Below are positions 1-7,990 of a stretch of 64,000 bases of DNA, piece by piece; the stretch's first letter is position 1; every line of letters starts with the position of its first letter. Location of the stretch: NCBI GenBank assembly GCA_035477215.1, contig DATIKU010000061.1:62001-126000 (forward strand), read 5' to 3'. This DNA comes from Spirochaetota bacterium (GTDB taxonomy: Bacteria > Spirochaetota > UBA4802 > UBA5368). Both the position numbers and the translations under genes were made by a program. The notes beneath the pieces are model-generated. The model saw nothing but the letters and a program-made list of their open reading frames with translations, had not been told where the DNA came from and did not search any database.

Positions 1-175
1 AGTCGCCGTCCTTTATCATCGTGCGCACCACTTCCTCTGCCGTAGCGAGCTTGGGCTTCAGTGCCCGCGACTTTCCGCGGAAGTATGCACGCGCCGCATC
101 CGCGTCCGGGTTGGTAAAAATCCTGTTCAGTCCCGATTTCAGCTCGATATTGTTTTCCATTACTTCAGCCGACAT
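1..175 (-). CDS. CoA-transferase alpha subunit, N-terminal part (runs off the window)
   Basis: Only the first 58 codons are inside the window; the rest lies to the left. The ATG at 175 is preceded by AGGAGG at good spacing. The readable protein has a lead with residues NPDADAARAYF and KSRAL, then TAEEVVRTMIKDGD, which resembles the start of class I CoA-transferase alpha subunits (glutaconate/3-oxoacid type), where an 'IKDGD' stretch precedes the first glycine-rich loop. It is the last visible gene of the acyl-CoA operon, 41 bp after the acyl-CoA synthetase. If it is a 3-oxoacid CoA-transferase it could activate the acetoacetate released by the BKACE enzyme encoded upstream; this is inference. 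The family call rests on a short stretch. Confidence 0.6.
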   Translation of the reverse strand, partial: MSAEVMENNIELKSGLNRIFTNPDADAARAYFRGKSRALKPKLATAEEVVRTMIKDGD

Positions 176-216
176 GCTTCCGTCCTCCTGCATGGATTTT
201 TCTTCATCAATCCCGT

Positions 217-2046
217 TCATCCGGCCTGCGCCACGTCGTCCGCATACATGCTCTCGATTACGGGACCGTATTTTTCCTGTACGACCTTGCGTTTCACCTT
301 GAGTGTCGCGGTGAGCTCTCCCGACTCTTTCGAGAAATCCTGCCTGATAATCCGGTATTTCTTTATTGTTTCATACCTGGCAAGGCGCGAGTTCCTTTCG
401 GCCACATGCTCGTCCAGAATCTTCAAAAACTCCGGTTTATCCAAAAGCTCCTCGGGGTCGTTGAACGCGAGTCTCCTTTCCTCTGCAAGTTTGGCCGCGA
501 TCTGCCGATCGACATTGATGAGCGCCGTGAGGTATTTCCGCCTTTCGCCGATTACAATGCACTGGGTAAAGAGCGGATCGCTTTTAAAGAGGTTCTCGAT
601 GTTCTGCGGCGCCACGTTTTTCCCGCCCGATGTTATGATGATATCCTTCTTCCTGTCTGTGATGATGAGAAATCCCTCTTCGGTGAAAATTCCAATGTCG
701 CCGGTCCGTAGATAACCATCCGGCGTAAAGGCCTCTCTGGTGGCTTCATCATTGCGCCAGTAGCCCCTGACCACGCAATCACCCTTCACGAGAATCTCGC
801 CGTCGTTGTCAATCTTGATGTCGACGCCCGGCAGGGGCTTGCCCACCGTGCCGATACGGTAGTCGGCGAGGTTACTCATCGTTCCCGGTGCGGTCAGCTC
901 GGTCATACCATATCCTTCGATCACATGTATACCGGCCCCGTTGAAGAACTGTATGATCTCCTTCGCCGTTGGAGCGCCGGAGGCCGTCATCCAGCGCACG
1001 CGCCCGCCCAGCGCGTTCTGCAGCTTCTTGAATATCATTTGAAACGCAATGAAGTATTCTAACCTGAGCAGAAGCGGAATGCGCTTTTTGCGCTCGCGGT
1101 AATCGCTTATCTCCGCCCCGACCTTCTGCCCCCAGTAGAAGACCTTCTGCTTCCATGCGGGCTCGTTTCGCACCTGCATCGTAATACGCTGGTACACCTT
1201 TTCGCAAACGCGGGGAACGGCAAGAATCTCGGTGGGCCGCTTTTCCTGTATGTCCTGCACGATGGTGTCCATGCTCTCGGCGTAGGACGAGGTGAGACCG
1301 ACGTACATGCCGAAGAAATGCCCGGCGATCCTCTCGAACACGTGACTGAGCGGAAGGAAGGGCACGGTCTGGTCGGTATCAAAACCGTACTGCGGCTCGA
1401 CCGAGGCGAGCGCCTTGATCTGGGCCATGATGTTCTTATGCGAAATCATGGCGCCCTTGGGGTGCCCCGTGGTACCCGAAGTATACACTATGGAGGCCAG
1501 ATCCTCAACGTCTACCTCGTCAGCCTGTTTTTCGAAAAGCTTCGGATCCTCATCGTGTTTCCGGCTTCCCGCCTGCATCATGTCCGCGAAGCTCAAGACT
1601 CCCTGCGGCATGAGGGACTTGCCTTCGGCCTCAATAACCACGATCTTTTCAAGCCGGGGACATCCCTTCCGGGCCGCGAGCGCCTTTTCCATCTGCTCGT
1701 TGTTTTCGACTATCACCACTTTCGATTCCGAATGACCGATGATAAACTCCATTTCCTCGGCGGAAAGCGTGGAGTAAATAGGCACCAGCACCGCCCCTAT
1801 TCCGAGTGTGCCCATATCGGTATACAGCCATTCGAGCCTGTTCTCCGAAACGAGCGAGACACGGTCGCCTTTCTTGATCCCTATCGATAGAAGCCCAAGA
1901 CCGGCCGATCGCGATCGATCATAGTACTGGTTCCATGTCGCCTGTTCCCACACTCCTTTGCGCTTCTTCTCTACCGCAAGCCTGTCCCCATAACTGAGCA
2001 CCCTGTTGCGGAAAATCTCGTTAATTGTCCTTTCGGCAACCTGCAT
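217..2046 (-). CDS. long-chain acyl-CoA synthetase (AMP-binding, FadD/FACL type)
   Basis: A 609-residue ANL-superfamily enzyme expected to activate a carboxylic acid to its CoA thioester using ATP. The phosphate-binding motif TSGTTGHPKG is at about residues 189-198. The adenine-binding motif GYGMTE follows at about 380 and the YLRTGDIG hinge region after it, with KKDIIITSGGKN downstream. Length and motifs fit the bacterial long-chain/FadD15-like branch. The ATG at 2046 was chosen over an in-frame GTG at 2055 because AGGAGG sits 8 nt before the ATG and abuts the GTG. It lies 24 bp after the crotonase gene and is presumably co-transcribed. The true substrate (fatty, isoprenoid or sterol-derived acid) cannot be read from sequence. 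Confidence 0.92.
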   Translation of the reverse strand: MQVAERTINEIFRNRVLSYGDRLAVEKKRKGVWEQATWNQYYDRSRSAGLGLLSIGIKKGDRVSLVSENRLEWLYTDMGTLGIGAVLVPIYSTLSAEEMEFIIGHSESKVVIVENNEQMEKALAARKGCPRLEKIVVIEAEGKSLMPQGVLSFADMMQAGSRKHDEDPKLFEKQADEVDVEDLASIVYTSGTTGHPKGAMISHKNIMAQIKALASVEPQYGFDTDQTVPFLPLSHVFERIAGHFFGMYVGLTSSYAESMDTIVQDIQEKRPTEILAVPRVCEKVYQRITMQVRNEPAWKQKVFYWGQKVGAEISDYRERKKRIPLLLRLEYFIAFQMIFKKLQNALGGRVRWMTASGAPTAKEIIQFFNGAGIHVIEGYGMTELTAPGTMSNLADYRIGTVGKPLPGVDIKIDNDGEILVKGDCVVRGYWRNDEATREAFTPDGYLRTGDIGIFTEEGFLIITDRKKDIIITSGGKNVAPQNIENLFKSDPLFTQCIVIGERRKYLTALINVDRQIAAKLAEERRLAFNDPEELLDKPEFLKILDEHVAERNSRLARYETIKKYRIIRQDFSKESGELTATLKVKRKVVQEKYGPVIESMYADDVAQAG

Positions 2047-2070
2047 CGTCACCACCTCCTGGATTTTACT

Positions 2071-2847
2071 TTATATGTTTTTGAACACCGGTTTCCGTTT
2101 TTCAAGAAACGCCCGTATGCCCTCTTCCTTATCCTCGCTGGCGGCGAGCTTTCCGAAAAGTTCGCTTTCCAGCGCAAGTCCTTCACTCATCGAAAGCCTG
2201 CCGCCTGTGATAACCGCCTCGACGATCGCGCGGACGGCGAGCTGTCCCTTCGAAGCGATGCTTCTCGCCAACTTCATCGCCTCGTCCACCACGTCGGCGT
2301 GCGGCACGATCCTGTTGACCAGCCCCACGCGCTCGGCCTCCTTCATGTCGATGAACTTTCCGGTAAGCATATATTCCAGCGCCCGCGCGGGGCCCAGAAG
2401 GCGCACCATGCGCTGGGTACCTCCGAAGGCGGGAATAATCCCCAGCAATATCTCGGGCAGTCCCATCTGCGCCTGATCGCCGGCTATACGCAGATGGCAC
2501 GCCAGTGCGAGCTCGGTGCCCCCGCCGAGGGCGAGGCCGTTTATCGCCGCGATATACGGCTTCCTGGAATTTTCGATAAGGTTCAAGATGCCCTGAGCCC
2601 GGGCGGTGACCGCGACACCGTCCTCGAAGGTCTTCACATCGCGAACGCGATTGATGTCTGCGCCGACAATGAACATGGGCCCATCCCCGGTGATCACCGC
2701 GACCTTCGAATCGGTATCGGCATTTATCCGCCCGACAGTCTCCTCCAGGCCCATGAGCAACTCTTCGTCAAACGCGTTCATCGGCGGATTCGCGAGGGTA
2801 ATCAACGCCACTCCCTTCCCGTCGGTCAGGCAGGTGCATTTCCCCAT
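2071..2847 (-). CDS. enoyl-CoA hydratase (crotonase family)
   Basis: A 258-residue crotonase. Both catalytic glutamates of canonical enoyl-CoA hydratases are present: one in GGGTELALAC and one in GLPEILLGIIPAFGGTQR. The oxyanion-hole region GADINRV is also recognisable. It should hydrate a trans-2-enoyl-CoA in the cytoplasm as part of a beta-oxidation-like sequence. The ATG at 2847 is preceded by AGGGGTGG with 8 nt spacing; an in-frame GTG at 2859 lies inside that ribosome-binding site and is unlikely. It sits between the DUF35-BKACE fusion and the acyl-CoA synthetase in the same operon. Substrate unknown. Confidence 0.9.
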   Translation of the reverse strand: MGKCTCLTDGKGVALITLANPPMNAFDEELLMGLEETVGRINADTDSKVAVITGDGPMFIVGADINRVRDVKTFEDGVAVTARAQGILNLIENSRKPYIAAINGLALGGGTELALACHLRIAGDQAQMGLPEILLGIIPAFGGTQRMVRLLGPARALEYMLTGKFIDMKEAERVGLVNRIVPHADVVDEAMKLARSIASKGQLAVRAIVEAVITGGRLSMSEGLALESELFGKLAASEDKEEGIRAFLEKRKPVFKNI

Positions 2848-2914
2848 GATCGTTTCCACCCCTGTTCGGATTTGAATCCGCGCGGGAACGTAACCCGTCC
2901 CCGCGCGGTGTCCA

Positions 2915-4336
2915 TTAGCGCTTCTTCAGTCCCATGATCTCACGCGCCTCGTCCGGGGTGGCTGGTTCCCTGCCCTGGCACTCGGCGATGCGAACGGCCC
3001 ATTCGACCTGCTCGTAACTTCCCTTTGCCATCTCGCCGTTCGGTATACGGATGTTGTCCTCGAGGCCAACCCGCATGTGGCCGCCCACCAGACAGGACAT
3101 CGTGACGGCCGGGAACTGGTCATTACCCACGCCGCAGGTGGTGAAGTTAGCGCCTGCGGGAATCGCGTTTTTCAGACACAGGAATGCATCGGGCCTGAAT
3201 GCCTGGCCGCCCGCTACGCCCCACACAAAGTTGAAATTCATCGGTTCGCTGAAAAAGCCCTGTTTCATGATAAGCATCGTGTTGTCGAGGCCGCCCATGT
3301 CATAGACCTCGATCTCCGGCTTTACGCCGTTTTCCTCCATGGCCTTGCCGAAGTTCTGCAGCATGGTGAAGGTGTTCTCGAACACGAAATCGATGAAGAT
3401 CTTTCCGGTCTTGCGGTCGAGCAGGCTGAAGTTCATGGTATTGGTATTGAGCGACGCCATCTCCGGTTTGACATGGATGATCTGGCTGATGCGCTGTTCG
3501 GCGGTCTTGCCCATACCAACGGCCGAGCTCATGTTTACGATGAGCTCGGGGCACTTTCCCCTGATGGCGTCGTAGGTAGCCTTAATGCGCGCGTGATCAT
3601 GCGTCGCCATCCCTCCATCCTCGCGCGCATGCACATGCACCATCGCAGCGCCGGCCTTGTAGCACTTGTAGGCCTCTTCGGCGAATTCCTGGGGCGAATA
3701 GGGTACGGCGGGATTCTGGTTCTTCATCGTGGCGGCTCCGGCAAGCGCCGCGGTGATAATAACCTTCCTCGACATCGCTTTTCTCCTTTCATCCAGCCCG
3801 GGCTGGGGTTCTATTTTTGCCGCCGCCGGGGCCTTTTCGGCCGGCGCGCGCTCGGATACCTGCACCTTCTTCGTTTTGGACGGCGCGAAGTGGTCGATAT
3901 CGAGAATTGTATTGGTTGTTTCATCGGCGAATACCGCTTCAACCTTCATGCCAATCTCAACCTGTTCAGGTTTCAAACCGTCGAGGATATGGGCAAACGG
4001 CGTATCGGCACCATCGAGTTTGATGAGGGCCAGAATATACGGCGCCTTGCGTGGAAGGTGACCATCGTTATAGCGGACCACGGTAAAATTAACGACCTCC
4101 CCGATGTTCCCAAGCTCGACCCAGTTGTTTCGAATGTCCTCAAGGCATCGCTCACAGGTCTGCCTGGGCGGAATGAATACTTTATTACACTTGTCGCATT
4201 TCACCCCCATTATTTTCTTCTGGTCTCTTATGGTGGTGATGAACTTGCTTCCCACCCTCCCCGCGAAGTACGAATAGGGGAGTGCGAGTTTCCCGTTTAC
4301 GACGAAACAATCCTTCCGATCATAGTCCAGACTCAT
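2915..4336 (-). CDS. DUF35 (zinc ribbon/OB-fold) - BKACE fusion protein
   Basis: A 473-residue protein with two domains normally encoded separately. Residues 1-155 form a DUF35 module: a zinc ribbon with Cys47, Cys50, Cys61 and Cys64, followed by an OB-fold. Residues 156-187 are an Ala/Pro/Lys-rich linker. Residues 188-473 form a beta-keto acid cleavage enzyme (BKACE, DUF849, Kce family), which converts a beta-keto acid plus acetyl-CoA into acetoacetate plus an acyl-CoA. The metal-binding HVH is at 234-236, and the RVGLEDN motif (Arg422, Glu426, Asp427) matches catalytic and metal residues of Kce. The ATG at 4336 follows AGGAGG. An internal ATG at 3775, preceded by AAAGGAGA, could also yield free BKACE of 286 residues. 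DUF35 modules usually pair with thiolase-fold proteins, and two such genes lie upstream. Confidence 0.85.
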   Translation of the reverse strand: MSLDYDRKDCFVVNGKLALPYSYFAGRVGSKFITTIRDQKKIMGVKCDKCNKVFIPPRQTCERCLEDIRNNWVELGNIGEVVNFTVVRYNDGHLPRKAPYILALIKLDGADTPFAHILDGLKPEQVEIGMKVEAVFADETTNTILDIDHFAPSKTKKVQVSERAPAEKAPAAAKIEPQPGLDERRKAMSRKVIITAALAGAATMKNQNPAVPYSPQEFAEEAYKCYKAGAAMVHVHAREDGGMATHDHARIKATYDAIRGKCPELIVNMSSAVGMGKTAEQRISQIIHVKPEMASLNTNTMNFSLLDRKTGKIFIDFVFENTFTMLQNFGKAMEENGVKPEIEVYDMGGLDNTMLIMKQGFFSEPMNFNFVWGVAGGQAFRPDAFLCLKNAIPAGANFTTCGVGNDQFPAVTMSCLVGGHMRVGLEDNIRIPNGEMAKGSYEQVEWAVRIAECQGREPATPDEAREIMGLKKR

Positions 4337-4347
4337 CGTTCCCCTCC

Positions 4348-5538
4348 TCACTCATCTATCTCAAAATACTTGATATCAAAGATGCTGCCCACGCGCTTGT
4401 CGCTCCAGACTGGACGGACGCGGGTCCCCGATATCTCGTAGTGGCCCCCCTTTATCAGGTCGAGCTGGTCGCGCCGTACCAGATGGGCGAAGGTGTCGTT
4501 CCCCCCGCACCCGTCCAACAGGATGTTCAACATGCCGTATGGAGTCTCCCGCGTCTCCCCGGTGAGAGGGTCCGGGCTGGCGTAATACACGTATTCCATG
4601 TATCGCACCTGTCCCTTCGGCCCCACTTCAACCCATTCGTCCGCGCGTACCCGGCAATCCGCGCATACCTCGCGCGCGGGAAGCTGTATCCGGCCGCATG
4701 TGGGACATTTTGTGCCGAAAATCTTTTTCTCTTTCAGGGCATTCAGAAACCGTCCCATCACCGGTCCTGTCGCGAATCGCTGATTCACCGCGATTGTTTT
4801 TTTTAACACTATCAGCTCCTGTTCCGGCTCCCCATCCGTCGAGGAGGGCGGCTGGTATTTCGCGAAGATCTCCCCCAGCTTCAGCGCAAGCGCGGTCTCG
4901 CCCGCAATGGCCGCCCTGCCGGCCGAAAGAAGCGAGAACGGGTCGGTCTTGCCCAGCATCACATCAACCCAGTCACTGGCCTCGTTCACCTCAAGCCGCA
5001 CCGTGGGCTTCTCGACATGCCCCTCTTTCAACTCGCACGTACCGTCCTTTATTGTCGCGGTCCACACGCCTCCGCCTTCCCCGCCTATCTGGTAGGTGAT
5101 CGTGGCGTTGAGATCCTTGGCGTTCTGCGGCTGGAAGCGGCTCACCAGCGACCCGAACATGTCGAGGATGTAGTCCTTCGTCGACATCTCCTTCCTGCCG
5201 ATTACGAATTTCTTGAACATCTTCGCGGTTTTGCCGAAGGCGCCAAAATCCCCCTCGACCTTCACCTTGCCCGAGGTAAACGCATTGACACTGTCCACCT
5301 TGCCGGTGTTCACGCCGACGAAAGTCTCTCCGTCGCAGAGCATAATCGAGGCGCAGCCGGAAAGATCGTCGATTTTCTCCACCTTGAGCGTTCCGCCCTT
5401 GACTGTTATCTTCCATTTACCCTCACCGGCGATGTCGTACCCGAACGAGGCGTCGACATCCCTCGCTCCCTCTTCGCGGAAGCGTTCGGGCATTGTGTTG
5501 AAAATATCCCCTACTTTGACTCCCCAGTATTCTGCCAT
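4348..5538 (-). CDS. SCP2-SCP2-DUF35 fusion protein
   Basis: A 396-residue protein. Residues about 5-115 and 120-232 look like two tandem SCP2 (sterol-carrier) domains, each ending in an Ala/Gly/Lys-rich helix (for example GDFGAFGKTAKMFKKF). Residues 255-396 are a DUF35 zinc ribbon plus OB-fold with Cys278, Cys281, Cys292 and Cys295. SCP2 domains bind hydrophobic acyl or sterol groups; DUF35 domains are non-catalytic partners of thiolase-fold enzymes and of the steroid aldolase Ltp2. The fusion therefore may deliver a greasy acyl-CoA to the thiolase-like subunits encoded just upstream. Start: ATG at 5538 after AAGGGGGA. It is separated from the thiolase-like gene by 10 bp and from the DUF35-BKACE fusion by 11 bp. 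The second SCP2 assignment is less certain than the first. Confidence 0.8.
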   Translation of the reverse strand: MAEYWGVKVGDIFNTMPERFREEGARDVDASFGYDIAGEGKWKITVKGGTLKVEKIDDLSGCASIMLCDGETFVGVNTGKVDSVNAFTSGKVKVEGDFGAFGKTAKMFKKFVIGRKEMSTKDYILDMFGSLVSRFQPQNAKDLNATITYQIGGEGGGVWTATIKDGTCELKEGHVEKPTVRLEVNEASDWVDVMLGKTDPFSLLSAGRAAIAGETALALKLGEIFAKYQPPSSTDGEPEQELIVLKKTIAVNQRFATGPVMGRFLNALKEKKIFGTKCPTCGRIQLPAREVCADCRVRADEWVEVGPKGQVRYMEYVYYASPDPLTGETRETPYGMLNILLDGCGGNDTFAHLVRRDQLDLIKGGHYEISGTRVRPVWSDKRVGSIFDIKYFEIDE

Positions 5539-5548
5539 TCTGTCCCCC

Positions 5549-6748
5549 TTACCAGTTGAGTTCCTTTTCGAGCATCATGAGCACCGTCCACATGGTACCG
5601 CCAAATCCCGACGCCAGCGCGTGCCTGACTGGAGAGGGTATCTGGTGTTTTCCCGCATCGCCGCGTATCTGCAGCGCCGCCTCAGCGACGCGTATCAGGG
5701 CGGTTGCGCTGATGGGATTGGACGCGATCACGCCGCCCGAGGGATTGATGGGCATCTTTCCGCCTATCATTATGTCCTTGTTCTCCACGAGCCTCAGGTG
5801 CTCGTCGCCTTTCAGCAGGAAAAAATCGCGAAGCCAGTCGAGGGCCCACCACGAGGCCGGATCGTACATCTCGAACACGTCGAAATATTCGAGTGGTTTG
5901 CCGATACCGTTTCGCTTGTAAAGGTTTTCCGCGGCGACGCGCATTGTCGTCTGAACGGGAAACTTCTCGTCGTACCCGAAGATATTGAAGGTTTCTTCCC
6001 TGTGGATGGTGATATGATCTCGTATCCACACCGGTTTTTTCGAGATTTTTTTCGCCTTTTTCTCCTCCGCGAAGATAACAGCGCACGCGCCGTCCGATTG
6101 CGAGCACATATCTATGAGCTTGAGGTCGCCGACGAGCTTCGGCGAAGTTCGGATAAGCTCATCGATCTGTTCGAATTCCAGGCCGAACGCGCGATGAGCC
6201 AGCGAATTAAGGCAGGCGTGCTTGTCCATTATGATGCGGTACATGAGCGAGGCCCGCTTCCCCCGCTCCTCGCCGAATTCGCGGATAACGTCGTACGCCT
6301 TCGAACCGGTCAGTGCGCCGGTCTGGAGATTGCGAAACCACAGCGGATCGGCCATGTTCGTGATACCGCCCGTGGTATGACCTTCCTGCAGCTTCTGAAA
6401 GCCGATGGCCATCACTATGTCGTACATCCCCGAAGCCACAAAATTGTCCGCCGCACAGGCGATAGTGGCGCCTACGGTGCCGCCCGTGGTGATTCTGATG
6501 CAATTTTTGCCGTATGCTCCGGTGCCTATCACGTGCCAGAGATCGGGCTGGTGCACCATCTCGAAAAGCTCCATGTTTCCGTGCACCACGCAATCGATGT
6601 CGTTCATTGTGATGCCCGCGTCCTCAAGCGCCGCTTTCACCGCCTCGTGTATCATTTCCGGCTGGTTCACGTCCTCGCGGTGGCTTGAATACTTCGTCTG
6701 TCCTATGCCAATGATTCCGACGTTTTTATTCTTTTTTCTGTGTGCCAT
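5549..6748 (-). CDS. thiolase-like protein (SCPx/DUF35-partner type), atypical active site
   Basis: A 399-residue thiolase-fold protein with N-terminal VGIIGIGQTKYS and a recognisable GFQKLQEG segment after the nucleophile helix, as in SCP2/SCPx thiolases. The nucleophile region reads RITTGGTVGATIAC: when aligned to NCATGSTAL of SCPx thiolases the cysteine position falls on Gly90 (Thr87-Thr88 nearby). The normal GHP histidine near the C terminus is SNP (Asn344) after a conserved NPSGG. It is thus unlikely to be an ordinary thiolase; it may be a thiolase-fold retro-aldolase or a structural partner. Start: ATG at 6748 after GGAGG. It is 12 bp after the other thiolase-like gene, suggesting an alpha/beta pair. 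Confidence 0.8.
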   Translation of the reverse strand: MAHRKKNKNVGIIGIGQTKYSSHREDVNQPEMIHEAVKAALEDAGITMNDIDCVVHGNMELFEMVHQPDLWHVIGTGAYGKNCIRITTGGTVGATIACAADNFVASGMYDIVMAIGFQKLQEGHTTGGITNMADPLWFRNLQTGALTGSKAYDVIREFGEERGKRASLMYRIIMDKHACLNSLAHRAFGLEFEQIDELIRTSPKLVGDLKLIDMCSQSDGACAVIFAEEKKAKKISKKPVWIRDHITIHREETFNIFGYDEKFPVQTTMRVAAENLYKRNGIGKPLEYFDVFEMYDPASWWALDWLRDFFLLKGDEHLRLVENKDIMIGGKMPINPSGGVIASNPISATALIRVAEAALQIRGDAGKHQIPSPVRHALASGFGGTMWTVLMMLEKELNW

Positions 6749-6760
6749 TGACGAACCTCC

Positions 6761-7906
6761 CTACGCTTCCATGATGACGACGGCCTGGTGCTGCCCCGCG
6801 GCCCCGTAGGTGCCGTGCGCGAGCGCCTTTTTGACACCGTCCACCTGGCGGTCTCCCGCCTCCCCGCGCAGTTGATAGAAACATTCGATCGCGCGAGCCG
6901 CCCCCCCGAGAAGAAAAGGATTCCCGTTCAGCATGCCGCCGGAAAGGTTCACATGGAATTTATCCATCCCGCCTTTATCGACCCACGCGCCCCCTTTGCC
7001 CTCGTCCACAATACCGATTCCCTCGGCCCACATGGGAAGCTGATACGCGGCATGGTCGCAGAGCTCGAAAATTTGAATGTCCTTCTTCGGATCCTTTATA
7101 CCCGCCATTTTGTAAGCGCGTTCGGAGGCCTTTTTGAGTGAGAAATTCGAAACATATTCCCTGTCGCCCGGAAAATAGCTGTCCATGCAATTGGCGAATC
7201 CGGTAATCCATACCGGGTTTTTGCTGAACTCCTTCGCGCGCTCCTCGCAGCACAGCAGCATCCCGAAGGCCCAGTCGGTGATGGGATAGTAGTGCAACTC
7301 GCGCAGCGGATCGGCGAGGAGCGGGGAGCTCATAACCTTCGCCTCGTCAATCTCCTCGTTCTCCCGCGCATAAGGATTTTTCTTCGCGTTTTTCCTGGAA
7401 CGCACCACGATCCTCGCCAGATGCTCTTCCTGGACGCCCGACCTTTGGCCATAGGCCCGCGCCTGAAGGGCGTTCATGTTCATGTTATCCAGACCCAGTG
7501 GCCGGCAATAAAAAGGATCGAATGAGAGATTGGAGACCATCCTGCGGCTCTCCCCCTGCGACTCTTTCATATGCCCCATGAAGAGGATCGCGTCGTCATG
7601 CCCCGAGAGGATGCTTGCCATCGCATAGCCGAGGCCGTTAAGGCTCTCCTGGGCCATCTTCTCCTCACCCCGTAAATGCGCACCCACTACATCGGTCATA
7701 CCGTTGTTCGAAATGGTGCGGGCGTCGAACACGTCATCTGAGCAGGTAACGACGTTTCGTATGCCCTTTTCCATGTCGAAGGTTACTCCGGTCTGCTGCA
7801 TGACCGACTCGAAGCATTCCAGAAGCATGTTCTGGAATCGGGCATGCCAGAGATCGCCTTCGTTCTTGATCTGCGCCACGGCGCATATCGCGACTCGTTT
7901 ACCCAT
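6761..7906 (-). CDS. thiolase-like protein, second subunit, atypical active site
   Basis: A 381-residue divergent thiolase-fold protein and the first gene of the compact operon, with AGGAGG 9 nt before the ATG at 7906. No cysteine is found between residue 55 and about residue 135, where the nucleophile should be; the aligned stretch is EKMAQESLNGLGYAMAS. The C-terminal motif is NLSGG followed by GNP (Asn329 in place of the catalytic His of GHP). A histidine remains in ALAHGTYGAAGQ. The fold call rests on these positional motifs plus length and the neighbour. Together with the next gene it could form a heteromeric thiolase-like core that docks DUF35 domains. Catalysis, if any, must use other residues. 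Confidence 0.72.
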   Translation of the reverse strand: MGKRVAICAVAQIKNEGDLWHARFQNMLLECFESVMQQTGVTFDMEKGIRNVVTCSDDVFDARTISNNGMTDVVGAHLRGEEKMAQESLNGLGYAMASILSGHDDAILFMGHMKESQGESRRMVSNLSFDPFYCRPLGLDNMNMNALQARAYGQRSGVQEEHLARIVVRSRKNAKKNPYARENEEIDEAKVMSSPLLADPLRELHYYPITDWAFGMLLCCEERAKEFSKNPVWITGFANCMDSYFPGDREYVSNFSLKKASERAYKMAGIKDPKKDIQIFELCDHAAYQLPMWAEGIGIVDEGKGGAWVDKGGMDKFHVNLSGGMLNGNPFLLGGAARAIECFYQLRGEAGDRQVDGVKKALAHGTYGAAGQHQAVVIMEA

Positions 7907-7990
7907 TTACAATAACCTCCTGTAATTAGTGTAGACTATTGCGAAACCTGGGAATCTCGTCCATCCCCCGGATGGTAAACACGTTCGTAA

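Noticed and set aside
7961-7975. CCATCC/GGATGG hairpin between the PHP and thiolase-like genes
   Set aside because: Only a 6-bp stem with a 3-nt loop and no T-run; too weak to call a terminator.
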